A DNA stretch of 42,390 nt, from contig NZ_JWLD01000001.1 of NCBI RefSeq assembly GCF_000813725.1, positions 1-42,390 of the forward strand, read 5' to 3'. Shown piece after piece: positions 33,296 through 42,390 of the stretch (position 1 is the first letter of the stretch; each line of letters begins with the position of its first letter). The notes below the pieces were generated by a model. It ran no database searches and had not been told where the DNA came from. It saw only the letters and a list, made by a program, of their open reading frames with translations. The DNA is from Leisingera sp. ANG-Vp (GTDB taxonomy: Bacteria; Pseudomonadota; Alphaproteobacteria; Rhodobacterales; Rhodobacteraceae). The translations under genes were made by a program, and so were the position numbers.

Positions 33296-33329
33296 CCAAA
33301 CCCGGCCCGATGATCCGGGCCGGGTTTGG
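33296..33329. repeat. Perfect 14-pair hairpin between cpaB and cpaE
   Basis: CCAAACCCGGCCCG (33296-33309) and CGGGCCGGGTTTGG (33316-33329) are perfect inverted arms with a 6-base loop. No T-run follows on the plus strand. It sits in the 132-base gap where cpaC usually lies, about 25 bases before the cpaE start, and may control translation or be a scar of a lost gene. Confidence 0.75.
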
Positions 33330-33354
33330 TCAGCGGAACAGAAAGGACAGGCCG

Positions 33355-34590
33355 ATGCAGGCTGAAACGCAATCCATCGTGGTGATTTCCAAGGACCCGG
33401 CTGTCAGTACCCTGGTGGCCAGCGTGGCGCAGTTCCGCCCGGGGACCGGGGTGCAGAAATGCGCGGCAGCCCTCTGCGACATCAACGGCACCGCGCTGCA
33501 GCTGGCGGAAGACAATGATCTGGTGATCTTCCGGGCTGAGGGAAATGCGGAACAGGACGCGGCTGCGGTGCGCGGAATGCTGCAGCGCACCGGCGGTGCC
33601 AAGCGGATCCTGGCGCTGGCGGATGCGGCCATGCCCTTTGCGGACCTGCGGCGCCTGATGGATGCCGGGGTGTGCGATGTGCTGCCTGACACGGTTTCGG
33701 CGGATGAGCTGTCGGCGGCAATCCGCAAATGCCTGGATCAGCCGGGCCAGCCGGACCCGCGGGCCGGGACCGGTGCAGAGCGCAGCCGGGAGGGCATGGT
33801 GATCCCGGTTGCCCAGTCCTGCGGCGGCGCAGGCGCCACCATGCTGGCGGTCAATCTGGCCGATTGCCTGACACGGCGCCGGGGCCTGCGCCGGAAGGAA
33901 GCGGAATTCCGGGTGGCACTGGTGGATCTTGATCTGCAATTCGGCGCGGTGGGCAGTTTTCTCGATCTGCCGCCGAACCGCTGCCTCTATGAATTGGCCA
34001 GCGAAGGGTTTGTGCCGGACCGGGTGTTTGCCGAACAGTCGCTGACCGAGGCGGCGCCGGGCTTGCGGGTGCTGGCCGCCCCGGCGGAGATTGCGCCATT
34101 GCATGCGCTGAAGCCGGAGCAGGTGCAGGCGCTGATCAGCCATTTGCGGCTGCAGTTCGACTTTGTGGTGATCGACCTGCCGCGGGCGCTGGCCGAATGG
34201 CTGACGCCGGTGCTGGAGGCGGCGGAGCGGCTGCTGATGGTCACCGGCAGCTCGGTTCCGGCGATCTGCCAGGCGCGGCGGCTGCTGGATTTCTACGGCG
34301 AGGCCAGCATGTCCTTGCAGACGGACATCGTGATCAGCCGCGAGCGCAAGCCTTTGATTGCCCCCAGCCATCACAAGGAAGCAGCCAGGCTGCTGCAGAA
34401 GCCGTTCAGGTACTGGCTGCCTGATGATGCATCGGCAGCCGCAGCGGCCGTGGATCACGGGGTGCCGCTGTCGGCGGCGGCCAGGCGTTCAGGGCTGGCC
34501 AAGGCGGTCAGGGGGATGGCGCAGGATCTGATTAAGGCACGGAATGCCCGTGCCGGGGCGGCGCAGCCCGCGCAGGGAAAGGCGGTTTGA
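33355..34590 (+). CDS. cpaE: Pilus assembly ATPase-like protein CpaE/TadZ
   Basis: This 411-residue protein has an N-terminal receiver-like domain (SIVVISKDPAVSTLVASVA, MDAGVCDVLPDTVSADEL) and a C-terminal ParA/MinD-like domain. The nucleotide loop is degenerate: SCGGAGATMLAVNLA (157-162 core) lacks both lysines of the deviant Walker A motif. This is frequent in TadZ, which places the Tad machine at the pole. Other marks are VALVDLDLQFG and VVIDLPRAL. AAAGGAC precedes the ATG. Confidence 0.9.
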   Translation: MQAETQSIVVISKDPAVSTLVASVAQFRPGTGVQKCAAALCDINGTALQLAEDNDLVIFRAEGNAEQDAAAVRGMLQRTGGAKRILALADAAMPFADLRRLMDAGVCDVLPDTVSADELSAAIRKCLDQPGQPDPRAGTGAERSREGMVIPVAQSCGGAGATMLAVNLADCLTRRRGLRRKEAEFRVALVDLDLQFGAVGSFLDLPPNRCLYELASEGFVPDRVFAEQSLTEAAPGLRVLAAPAEIAPLHALKPEQVQALISHLRLQFDFVVIDLPRALAEWLTPVLEAAERLLMVTGSSVPAICQARRLLDFYGEASMSLQTDIVISRERKPLIAPSHHKEAARLLQKPFRYWLPDDASAAAAAVDHGVPLSAAARRSGLAKAVRGMAQDLIKARNARAGAAQPAQGKAV

Positions 34591-34591
34591 G

Positions 34592-35977
<1,386 letters not shown>

Positions 35978-36970
35978 ATGGCCTATGATCTGCTGAATGC
36001 GCTGCAGGGCTGGAGCGGTCGGCTGGGCGGGTTTGCAATCTACTGCGGCCTCGCCCTGGGCGTGCTGCTGCTCGCGTCGGGCCTGCGGCAGCTGCTGAGC
36101 CGCAAGAGCCTGGCTGAGGCCTCGCGCAGCCGCCGGATGCGGATGATCGCAGAGGGGCGGGCCGGAGCGGAACGGCTGGCGCTGCTGAAACCGCCTGCGC
36201 GCCGGACCGGATGGCAGCGGCTGCCGCTGGTGGGCGGGCTGGCGAAAACCCTGCGCCAGGCGGGCGTGCCGCTGAGCGCCGGCGCGTTCTGGATTGGCTG
36301 CGCGGCGCTGTCGGCGCTTCTGTTCATTGCGGCGTCGGTCTTTACCGCTCCGCTGAATGCCGCCGCGCTGGGGGCGGTTGCAGGGTTTGGTGTGCCCGTG
36401 GCGCTGCTGCAGGCACGGCTGCGCAAGCAGATGGACCAGCTGGTGCAGCAGCTGCCCGATGCGCTGGAGATGATGGCGCGGGGCCTGCGGGCCGGGCATC
36501 CGCTGAACAATGCAATCGGCATTGCCGCCCGTGAAATGGCGGATCCGGCGGGCACCGAACTGGGGATCATTTACGACCAGGTGACCTATGGCGAGGATCT
36601 GCCTGCGGCGGTGCTGGAATTTGCCGAGCGCTGCCAGCTGGAGGACGTGCAGTATCTGGCCGCAAGCATCGGCATCCAGCACGGCACCGGCAGCGACCTG
36701 TCGGGGATGCTGGAGACGCTGGCGCGGGTGATCCGCGGCCGGATCGCCTTGCGCCGCAAAGTGCATGCGCTGTCCTCGGAAGGGCGGCTGACCGCCTGGC
36801 TGCTGTCGGCGCTGCCGCTGGTGATCTTCGGATCGGTGTCGGCGCTGACACCCAGCTATTTCTCCGGGATCTCTGACGACCCGCTGTTCATGCCGATGAT
36901 GGCCGGTATCGCCGTGCTGACGGTGCTGAACGCGGTTGTGCTGAAGAAACTGGTCAGTTTCCGGATTTGA
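35978..36970 (+). CDS. tadB: Tad inner-membrane platform protein TadB
   Basis: This 330-residue protein has GspF/PilC-type domain marks (LPDALEMMARGLRAGHPLNNAIGIAAREMADPAG) between hydrophobic segments (FAIYCGLALGVLLLASGL near the start; two more at the end). It is a platform protein for the pilus motor. It begins directly after the cpaF stop codon, without a gap. Confidence 0.93.
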   Translation: MAYDLLNALQGWSGRLGGFAIYCGLALGVLLLASGLRQLLSRKSLAEASRSRRMRMIAEGRAGAERLALLKPPARRTGWQRLPLVGGLAKTLRQAGVPLSAGAFWIGCAALSALLFIAASVFTAPLNAAALGAVAGFGVPVALLQARLRKQMDQLVQQLPDALEMMARGLRAGHPLNNAIGIAAREMADPAGTELGIIYDQVTYGEDLPAAVLEFAERCQLEDVQYLAASIGIQHGTGSDLSGMLETLARVIRGRIALRRKVHALSSEGRLTAWLLSALPLVIFGSVSALTPSYFSGISDDPLFMPMMAGIAVLTVLNAVVLKKLVSFRI

Positions 36971-36984
36971 AGGAGAGGTTTGCC

Positions 36985-37986
36985 ATGGAACAGCTGCTTG
37001 CCGAATTTGCCAGCCGCACCGGCCTGTCTGCCGCAACTTTGGCGGCTGCCGGCGCGGCCGCGGCAGTGCTGCTGCTTTACTTCGGCCTGGCGGGCAGCCT
37101 GGCCGGAAAATCCCCGGCGGCGGCGCGGCTGTCGTCGCTGCATGAGGCCCGCCGCCGCCAGCGCCGCGACATGAATCTGCTGAAGGCGCCGGCCGGGCAG
37201 GCCGGCGGGCTGATGAAAGCCTTTGTGCCTGCGGATCAGCGGGAGCGCTCGGAGCTGGAAAACAAGCTGGCCCAGGCCGGGTTCTCGCAGGCAGGCGCCC
37301 TGCGCAAGTTCACCCTGATCCGGGTGCTGCTGGGGCTGGTGCTGCCGGGTCTGCTGCTGCTGGTCATCGCAGCCGGGCGGACGCCCGGGCTGCTGCCGCC
37401 GAACCCGGTGACCGGTTTTGCCGCGGGCTGGACCAGCCTGCAGGTGTTTCAGGCCCTGAGCGGCCTGGTGGGAGCGGGCTATTTCGGCCCGGTTTATGTG
37501 CTGAACGCCCGCGCCGCGGCCCGCCGCCGCCGGATCGAGGACGCCTTTCCCAATGCGCTGGACCTGATGCGGATCTCGGTGGATTCCGGGCTGGGGTTTG
37601 ATGCGGCGATGACCCGGGTCGGCAATGAGCTGGCCGAGGTCTCGCCGGATCTGGCCTTTGAGCTGTTGAGCGTGCAGCGGCAGATCCAGGCGGGCCGCCA
37701 GCGCGAGGATGCATTGCTGGACATGGCGCAGCGGACCGGGGTGGAAACCGCCCGCTCCTTTGCCAATGTGGCGCTGCAGTCGATGCAGTTCGGCACCAGC
37801 ATGGCCTCAGCGCTTGCGACCTACTCGGAAGATTTGCGCGGCCAGAGGGAAATGCGGGCCCAGGAAATGGCCAACAAGCTGCCGGTGAAGATGTCGGCGG
37901 TTCTGGCCTCGCTGATGCTGCCTGCGCTGATTGCAATCACCATCGGTCCGGTGGTGATCCGTTACATCCGGATGCTGGGCAGTTGA
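36985..37986 (+). CDS. tadC: Tad inner-membrane platform protein TadC
   Basis: This 333-residue GspF-type protein is the partner of TadB. It shows FPNALDLMRISVDSGLGFDAAMTRVGNEL, RTGVETARSFANVALQSMQFGTSMASALATYSEDLR and a terminal membrane segment (VLASLMLPALIAITIGPVVI). AAGGAGAGG precedes the ATG. After it comes a 251-base AT-rich gap and then a LuxR-type gene. Confidence 0.93.
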   Translation: MEQLLAEFASRTGLSAATLAAAGAAAAVLLLYFGLAGSLAGKSPAAARLSSLHEARRRQRRDMNLLKAPAGQAGGLMKAFVPADQRERSELENKLAQAGFSQAGALRKFTLIRVLLGLVLPGLLLLVIAAGRTPGLLPPNPVTGFAAGWTSLQVFQALSGLVGAGYFGPVYVLNARAAARRRRIEDAFPNALDLMRISVDSGLGFDAAMTRVGNELAEVSPDLAFELLSVQRQIQAGRQREDALLDMAQRTGVETARSFANVALQSMQFGTSMASALATYSEDLRGQREMRAQEMANKLPVKMSAVLASLMLPALIAITIGPVVIRYIRMLGS

Positions 37987-38076
37987 TTCGCAAGTGGTTG
38001 AACAATCTTCTGAAAATTACGGAATTGACCCCCTAAGCCCCTCTCAAACGGCGCAATTTTTCTCCTTATGATTGAA

Positions 38077-38216
38077 AATTTGATCGCACCAGATCGATTA
38101 ATGTCAAATTATTGACGTATTTGAAGAATGCCGCCAGCATGGGTGGAGGCAATAAGGGGGTAACTGTTTTTTGCGCTTGCTACGGCATTCAAAGCGCTAA
38201 GTTAATGAGTATACTT
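38077..38216 (+). promoter_or_regulatory. AT-rich promoter region of the luxR-cpaA genes
   Basis: The gap after tadC (37987-38237) is AT-rich. AATTTGA (38077-38083) and TCAAATT (38104-38110) are inverted arms spaced by 20 bases. A TATACT -10-like box lies at 38211-38216, without a clear -35. This suggests that luxR and cpaA have their own promoter. Confidence 0.4.
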
Positions 38217-38237
38217 TGCTGTGGGGGGATGCGCGTT

Positions 38238-39077
38238 ATGGGGACCAATGCGCTTTTTGACACCCGCACCATCCAGGCCGCTGAGGCCGGTATGATTGCG
38301 CCTATTGCGCGATGGTGTGAGTGCCTTCATGGCTGCGCGCCATTCCGGGACGCTTTGCGCGCCCTGGCGGCAGCCATTAATGGGGAAGCTGCTGCAGTTT
38401 GCAGAGTTTCGACCGGCAAGGGCCGGGCTTCAGGATCAGTGTTTTTCGATGCGGCCGCTGGTGAGCGCAATGGCCCGGCGCTGGACCGTTCCTTTGCGCG
38501 GGCGGTGCTGGGGGGCTATCTGGACAAGGCCAAGCCGGGGCTGATCTGGTACAAATCGATGAGCGACCAGAACAGCGATCCGGCACTGGACCGGTTCCAT
38601 GCGTCGCGCAGGCTGGCAGAGCTGGCGGTTATTCCGCTGTCTTCGGGCCGCCGCCACACGGATTTTCTGGAGCTGCATTTTTCCTCCCGTCCGGGGGCGG
38701 TGCAGCAGGCGCTTTTGAACATCATTTCGGACACGCTGGTGCGGACCTGGACCAACCGGTCGCCGGGGCTGTACACCGAAGCCTGCCTGAGCGAGCGGCG
38801 GCTGCGCCGCAATGCCGAGGTGGAAGCGCATCTCTTGAGCATGGAGAACCCGGCGCAGCTGAGCCGCGCCGAATACCGGGTCTGCGTACTGCTGAGCAAG
38901 GGCCAGCCGGCCAAGCGGGTGCAGTCGGATCTGGGGATCTCGAAATCGACTCTGCGCACGCATCTGCGCAACATCTATGCCAAGACCCGGACCAGCAATC
39001 TGACCGAGCTGGTCTATCATCTGGTATCCGTGGACACGTTTGCCGGGCAATCGCCGCGGCGGGGCACGGCGGCATGA
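38238..39077 (+). CDS. LuxR-type regulator inside the tad locus
   Basis: This regulator of about 279 residues has a C-terminal LuxR helix-turn-helix (LSRAEYRVCVLLSKGQPAKRVQSDLGISKSTLRTHLRNIYAKTRTSNLTEL). The N-terminal domain of about 190 residues does not clearly match an autoinducer-binding or PAS domain. I start at the ATG with GGGGGG nine bases upstream; an ATG three codons earlier touches that site and is less likely. Its stop overlaps the cpaA start (ATGA). Position suggests control of pilus genes. Confidence 0.85.
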   Translation: MGTNALFDTRTIQAAEAGMIAPIARWCECLHGCAPFRDALRALAAAINGEAAAVCRVSTGKGRASGSVFFDAAAGERNGPALDRSFARAVLGGYLDKAKPGLIWYKSMSDQNSDPALDRFHASRRLAELAVIPLSSGRRHTDFLELHFSSRPGAVQQALLNIISDTLVRTWTNRSPGLYTEACLSERRLRRNAEVEAHLLSMENPAQLSRAEYRVCVLLSKGQPAKRVQSDLGISKSTLRTHLRNIYAKTRTSNLTELVYHLVSVDTFAGQSPRRGTAA

Positions 39078-39553
39078 GCGGGCTGTCCGGGTTTCTGCCG
39101 CTGGCGGCAGTGCTGCCGCTGCTGATTTGGGCTGCGGCCAGCGACCTGCGGCATCTGCGGATACCGAATTGGCTGGTGCTGGGCATGGCGGCTGTGTTTG
39201 TGCTGACGGCACCGCTGCTGCCGCTGCAGGAGACCGGGCTGCGGCTGCTGGCGGCGGTGCTGGTGTTTCTGCTTTGCGCGGCCTTGTTCCACTGGCGGAT
39301 ACTGGCAGGAGGCGACGTCAAGATGATGGCGGCTGCGATGCTGTTTGTGCCCTCTGCGGCGCTGACCGGATTTGGCTGGTGCTTCAGCGCGGCGATGCTT
39401 GCAACGGTTGTTGCTGCGGCGGCGCTGCGGGTGGGCCGGCCCTTTGCCGCCGCAAACTGGGCGGTGGTTCGGGCGCCGGGAAGCCTGCCGATGGGGGCAG
39501 CGATAGCCTTGGCGCTGGTGCTGCTGCCAGCCGTCTCTGTGCTGGCTGGCTGA
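39074..39553 (+). CDS. cpaA: Prepilin peptidase CpaA/TadV (A24 family)
   Basis: This 159-residue membrane aspartic protease cleaves the Flp leader. The two catalytic aspartates are D24 (ASDLRHLRIPN) and D81 (GGDVKMM). It has about five hydrophobic segments and lacks the methylase domain, as usual for the short TadV type. It is coupled to the luxR gene by a 4-base overlap. The end converges on the Lrp gene with only 8 bases between them. Confidence 0.92.
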   Translation: MSGLSGFLPLAAVLPLLIWAAASDLRHLRIPNWLVLGMAAVFVLTAPLLPLQETGLRLLAAVLVFLLCAALFHWRILAGGDVKMMAAAMLFVPSAALTGFGWCFSAAMLATVVAAAALRVGRPFAAANWAVVRAPGSLPMGAAIALALVLLPAVSVLAG

Positions 39554-39561
39554 TCCGGGGC

Positions 39562-40020
39562 CTAAGAAGGCAGCGGAAACACCGCAGTGCGTTTGACGGT
39601 GCCGTAGACAAAACTGGTGTCGATTGAGGCGATGCCGCCAATCGGGTGGATGCGGTTGCGGATGAAATCCTCGTAAGCTTCCAGGTCAGGCACCAGCACC
39701 CGCAGCTGATAATCCATCACACCGGTCAGCACGTGGCATTCCAGCACTTCTTCGATCATCTGCATCCGGCGTTCGAAATGCTGCACGTCGGTTTCGTTGT
39801 GCCGTTCCAGCCGGATGCGGACAAAGACGGTGATTGCAATTCCGTAGGCCTTGGCGTCGACCTCGGCGCTGTAGCCGCGGATCACGCCATTGGCTTCCAG
39901 GTTGCGGACCCGGCGCAGGCAGGGGGAGGGCGACAGGTTCACTGCCTCGGCGAGCTCCTGGTTTGTCATGCGCCCGTCGCGTTGAAGGGCGCGGATGATT
40001 TGTCTGTCCTTGTCGTCCAT
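39562..40020 (-). CDS. Lrp/AsnC family regulator, MdeR-like
   Basis: This 152-residue protein has an N-terminal helix-turn-helix (DRQIIRALQRDGRMTNQELAEAVNLSPSPCLRRVRNLEANGVI) and a C-terminal RAM ligand domain (VLTGVMDYQLRVLVPDLEAYEDFI). The start is the ATG; a TTG ten codons upstream is in frame but less likely. It is divergent from methionine gamma-lyase, as mdeR is in Pseudomonas putida, and so probably activates it in response to methionine. Confidence 0.9.
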   Translation of the reverse strand: MDDKDRQIIRALQRDGRMTNQELAEAVNLSPSPCLRRVRNLEANGVIRGYSAEVDAKAYGIAITVFVRIRLERHNETDVQHFERRMQMIEEVLECHVLTGVMDYQLRVLVPDLEAYEDFIRNRIHPIGGIASIDTSFVYGTVKRTAVFPLPS

Positions 40021-40036
40021 TTGAGCCTGAAAGTTA

Positions 40037-40047
40037 GCAGAATCTGC
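40037..40047. promoter_or_regulatory. Short palindrome in the lrp-megL divergent region
   Basis: GCAGA-A-TCTGC is an 11-base palindrome just before the lrp start, within the 115-base divergent gap. It is a possible Lrp-type site; no promoter boxes were assigned. Confidence 0.35.
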
Positions 40048-40135
40048 CAATCATGATAGCCATGGGAGCATAATTCGCAATCAGTGACCTGATATTGGGG
40101 CGCATTATGGCCGTAACACGATTGAGGAGACAGCC

Positions 40136-41338
40136 ATGACCCGTTCCGCAGGCTTTGCCACCCGCGCCATCCACCACGCCTATGACCCGCAGGAGAACGA
40201 AGGCGCGCTGACGCCGCCGCTGCATCTGACCTCGACCTTTGCGTTTGAGACGGCTGAGGCCGGCGGCGAGATGTTTGCGGGCGAACGGGCCGGCCATATC
40301 TACAGCCGGATTTCCAACCCGACCTGCGATCTGCTGGAGCAGCGCATTGCAACGCTGGAAGGCGCCGAGGCCGGGTTGGCCTTGTCCAGCGGCATGGGCG
40401 CGGTGACGGCCGTGCTGTGGACGCTGCTGTCGCCCGGCGATGAGGTGATTGTCGACAAGACGCTGTATGGCTGCACCTTTGCCTTCATGCGCCACGGGCT
40501 GTCGAAATGGGGCGTGACCATCACCCATGTGGACATGACCGACATGGAAAACCTGCGCGCAGCAGTCTCGGACAAAACCCGGGTGGTCTATTTCGAGACC
40601 CCGGCCAATCCGAACATGCGGCTGGTGGATATTGCCGGCGCGGCAGAGATCGCCCATGCGGCGGGCGCGCAGGTGGTGGTGGATAACACCTACTCCACGC
40701 CTTATCTGACCCGGCCGATTGAGCTGGGCGCCGATATCGTGCTGCATTCGGCCACCAAATACCTGGGCGGCCATGGCGATGTGGTTGCGGGGCTGGTCGC
40801 GGGCCGCGCCGAGCAGATTGCCGAGATCCGCCTGGTCGGCATGAAGGACATGACCGGCGCAGTGATGGCGCCGTTCAATGCAATGCTGATCCTGCGGGGT
40901 CTGAAGACGCTGAACTTGCGGATGGACCGGCATTGCGCCTCGGCCCGGGTGGTGGCGGAGTTCCTTGCTTCGCACCCGGCGGTGCAGGCGGTGTTTTTCC
41001 CGGGACTGGAGAGCTTTGCCCAGCACGCGGTGGCCGAACGCCAGATGGATCAGCCTGGCGCGATGATCGCTTTTGAGGTCGAGGGCGGGCTGCAGGGCGG
41101 CATTGCCCTGATGAATGGTCTGCAGATGATCCAGCGGGCGGTGTCGCTGGGCGATGCGGAGACCCTGATCCAGCACCCTGCCTCGATGACCCATTCGACC
41201 TATACTCCGGAAGAGCGCGCCGAGCATGGCATCAGTGACGGTCTCATCCGCCTGTCCGTGGGCCTGGAAGAGGTTGAGGACATCCTGGCCGATCTGGAGC
41301 AGGCCCTGCCCGCGCCGATGCAGCACGCCGCCGAATAA
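40136..41338 (+). CDS. megL: Methionine gamma-lyase
   Basis: This PLP enzyme splits methionine into methanethiol, ammonia and 2-oxobutyrate. The 400-residue sequence follows P. putida MdeA closely from memory: FATRAIHH, YSRISNPT, LASGMGA-like LSSGMGA, LYGCTFAF with Y111 and the MGL-specific C113, SATKYLGGHGD with the PLP lysine K208, and HPASMTHSTYTPEER. C113 separates gamma-lyase from cystathionine enzymes. GAGGAGA precedes the ATG. The next gene, an E1-type dehydrogenase, would use the 2-oxobutyrate. In this bacterial group methionine gamma-lyase is a known source of methanethiol. Confidence 0.94.
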   Translation: MTRSAGFATRAIHHAYDPQENEGALTPPLHLTSTFAFETAEAGGEMFAGERAGHIYSRISNPTCDLLEQRIATLEGAEAGLALSSGMGAVTAVLWTLLSPGDEVIVDKTLYGCTFAFMRHGLSKWGVTITHVDMTDMENLRAAVSDKTRVVYFETPANPNMRLVDIAGAAEIAHAAGAQVVVDNTYSTPYLTRPIELGADIVLHSATKYLGGHGDVVAGLVAGRAEQIAEIRLVGMKDMTGAVMAPFNAMLILRGLKTLNLRMDRHCASARVVAEFLASHPAVQAVFFPGLESFAQHAVAERQMDQPGAMIAFEVEGGLQGGIALMNGLQMIQRAVSLGDAETLIQHPASMTHSTYTPEERAEHGISDGLIRLSVGLEEVEDILADLEQALPAPMQHAAE

Positions 41339-41346
41339 GGAGAGAG

Positions 41347-42390
41347 CCATGCGCCCGGACCTGACCCATCTGAAAACCGTTGAACAGCGGCTGCTGTGGC
41401 TGTCGCATTGGATGATCCACAACGCCAATCACATCCGCCCCAATCCGGACGGGATCAAGGTTGGCGGGCATCAGGCGTCCTCGGCCTCGATGGTGTCGAT
41501 CATGACGGCGCTCTATTTCTCGGCGCTGCGGCCTGAGGACCGGGTGGCTGTGAAACCCCATGCCTCGCCGGTGTTCCATGCGATGCAGTATCTGATGGGC
41601 AACCTGAGCCGGGAGAAGATGCAGAACTTCCGCGGCTTTGGCGGGGTGCAGAGCTATCCGAGCCGGACCAAGGACGTGGACGACGTGGATTTCTCCACCG
41701 GCTCGGTGGGGCTGGGTGTGGGCATCACCGCGCTGGCCTCGATGGTTCAGGATTTCATCGCTGCCAAGGACTGGGGGGCAGAGACCCGGCTGGGCCGCAT
41801 GGTGGCGCTCGTGGGCGACGCGGAGCTGGACGAGGGCAATATCTACGAGGTTCTGCAGGAGGGCTGGAAAAACGGCCTGCGCAACACCTGGTGGATCATC
41901 GACTATAACCGCCAGTCGCTGGACGGGATCGTGCGCGAAGGCCTGTTCGAGCGGGTCGAGAAAGTGTTCGACGCCTTTGGCTGGGATGTGGTGCGGGTGA
42001 AATACGGTGCGCTGCAGCGGGCCGCATTTGAGGAGCCGGGCGGGGAGGCTTTGCGCGGCTGGATCGATGCCTGCCCGAACCAGGAGTATTCGGCGCTGAC
42101 CTTCATGGGCGGTGCGGTCTGGCGGCAGCGCCTGCTGGATGATCTGGGCGATCAGGGCGAGGTCTCGGCGCTGATCGAACGGCGCAGCGATGCGGAACTG
42201 GCAGAGCTGATGGAGAACCTAGGCGGCAACTGCGTGGAGACCATGGCAGAGAGTTTCGCCGCCATTGATCATGACCGCCCGGTCTGCTTCTTGGCCTATA
42301 CGGTCAAGGGCTGGGGCACGCCGATTGCCGGTCACAAGGACAACCACGGCGGTCTGATGACCAAGGCGCAGATGGCAGAGTGGCAGGCCC
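41347..42390 (+). CDS. mdeB: MdeB-like 2-oxoacid dehydrogenase E1 (AceE/transketolase family), partial
   Basis: An open frame runs from this ATG to the window edge (348 codons, no stop), so the gene is cut. It matches the N-terminal half of homodimeric E1 of pyruvate dehydrogenase type: HIRPNPDG-x-KVGGHQASSASMVSIMTALYF, the TPP-Mg motif GDAELDEGNIYE (D157) with N187 in DYNRQSLDG, and AYTVKGWG-x-P near the end. GGAGAGAGCC precedes the ATG, eight bases after megL. In P. putida mdeB follows mdeA and is thought to oxidise the 2-oxobutyrate that methionine lyase makes. An ordinary aceE is less likely in this place. Confidence 0.9.

Noticed and set aside
33790-33860. Loss of function in CpaE because of the missing Walker A lysines
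   Set aside because: Degenerate nucleotide loops are common in TadZ/CpaE proteins, so this alone is not a sign of a pseudogene.
32425-34458. 677-codon minus-strand frame across cpaB and cpaE
   Set aside because: Antisense to two conserved tad genes, with low-complexity composition and no start signal.
40034-41428. 464-codon minus-strand frame opposite megL
   Set aside because: Antisense to methionine gamma-lyase and composed mainly of His, Arg and Gln.

Overview
The window looks like part of a large plasmid or chromid of a marine Rhodobacterales bacterium of the Roseobacter group. High GC, a complete repABC cassette, TRAP transport, a tad/Flp pilus locus and many catabolic operons with their own regulators all fit. 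A Leisingera, Phaeobacter or Ruegeria relative is my best guess, but the genus is inferred from gene style and not from a marker gene.

Replication core (about 11.1-15.3 kb). repA, repB and repC lie in the usual order. An antisense RNA is predicted between repB and repC, an AT-richer origin candidate lies inside repC, and a 16-bp parS palindrome starts 4 bases after repC. Strand composition changes around this point. To the left the given strand is C-rich, and to the right it is G-rich even across genes on the minus strand, as expected at a bidirectional origin.

Left arm (0-11 kb, mostly minus strand). An NDP-forming acyl-CoA ligase is paired with a CaiD-like crotonase and a divergent LysR regulator. 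Next comes a six-gene minus-strand operon: a proline racemase-family enzyme with an unusual Ser/Cys active site, a DctPQM TRAP transporter, Kbl and a classical SDR. A divergent GlxA-type AraC regulator flanks it. Together these could import, epimerise, oxidise and thiolytically cleave a beta-hydroxy amino acid.

Right arm (15-42 kb, mostly plus strand). In order: a Tat-exported orphan peptide-type binding protein with a sulfatase and a divergent LysR; a SufR-like Fe-S regulator facing a DUF4142-cupredoxin pair; a LuxR-type regulator carrying a 13-G tract; an ornithine cyclodeaminase-family enzyme with an aminotransferase; and a seven-gene operon of GntR regulator, ADP-ribosylglycohydrolase, PfkB kinase and Pot-type ABC importer. 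A VapBC toxin-antitoxin pair follows, then a tad locus (flp, cpaB, cpaE, cpaF, tadB, tadC, luxR, cpaA) with no secretin gene. The window ends with an Lrp regulator, methionine gamma-lyase and the start of an E1-type ketoacid dehydrogenase, the same layout as mdeR-mdeA-mdeB of Pseudomonas putida.

No tRNA, rRNA, CRISPR array, transposase or integrase was seen. The most interesting unexplained systems are the GntR/ARH/PfkB/ABC operon, the racemase-TRAP-Kbl-SDR operon, and the secretin-less tad locus with a large hairpin where cpaC would be expected.
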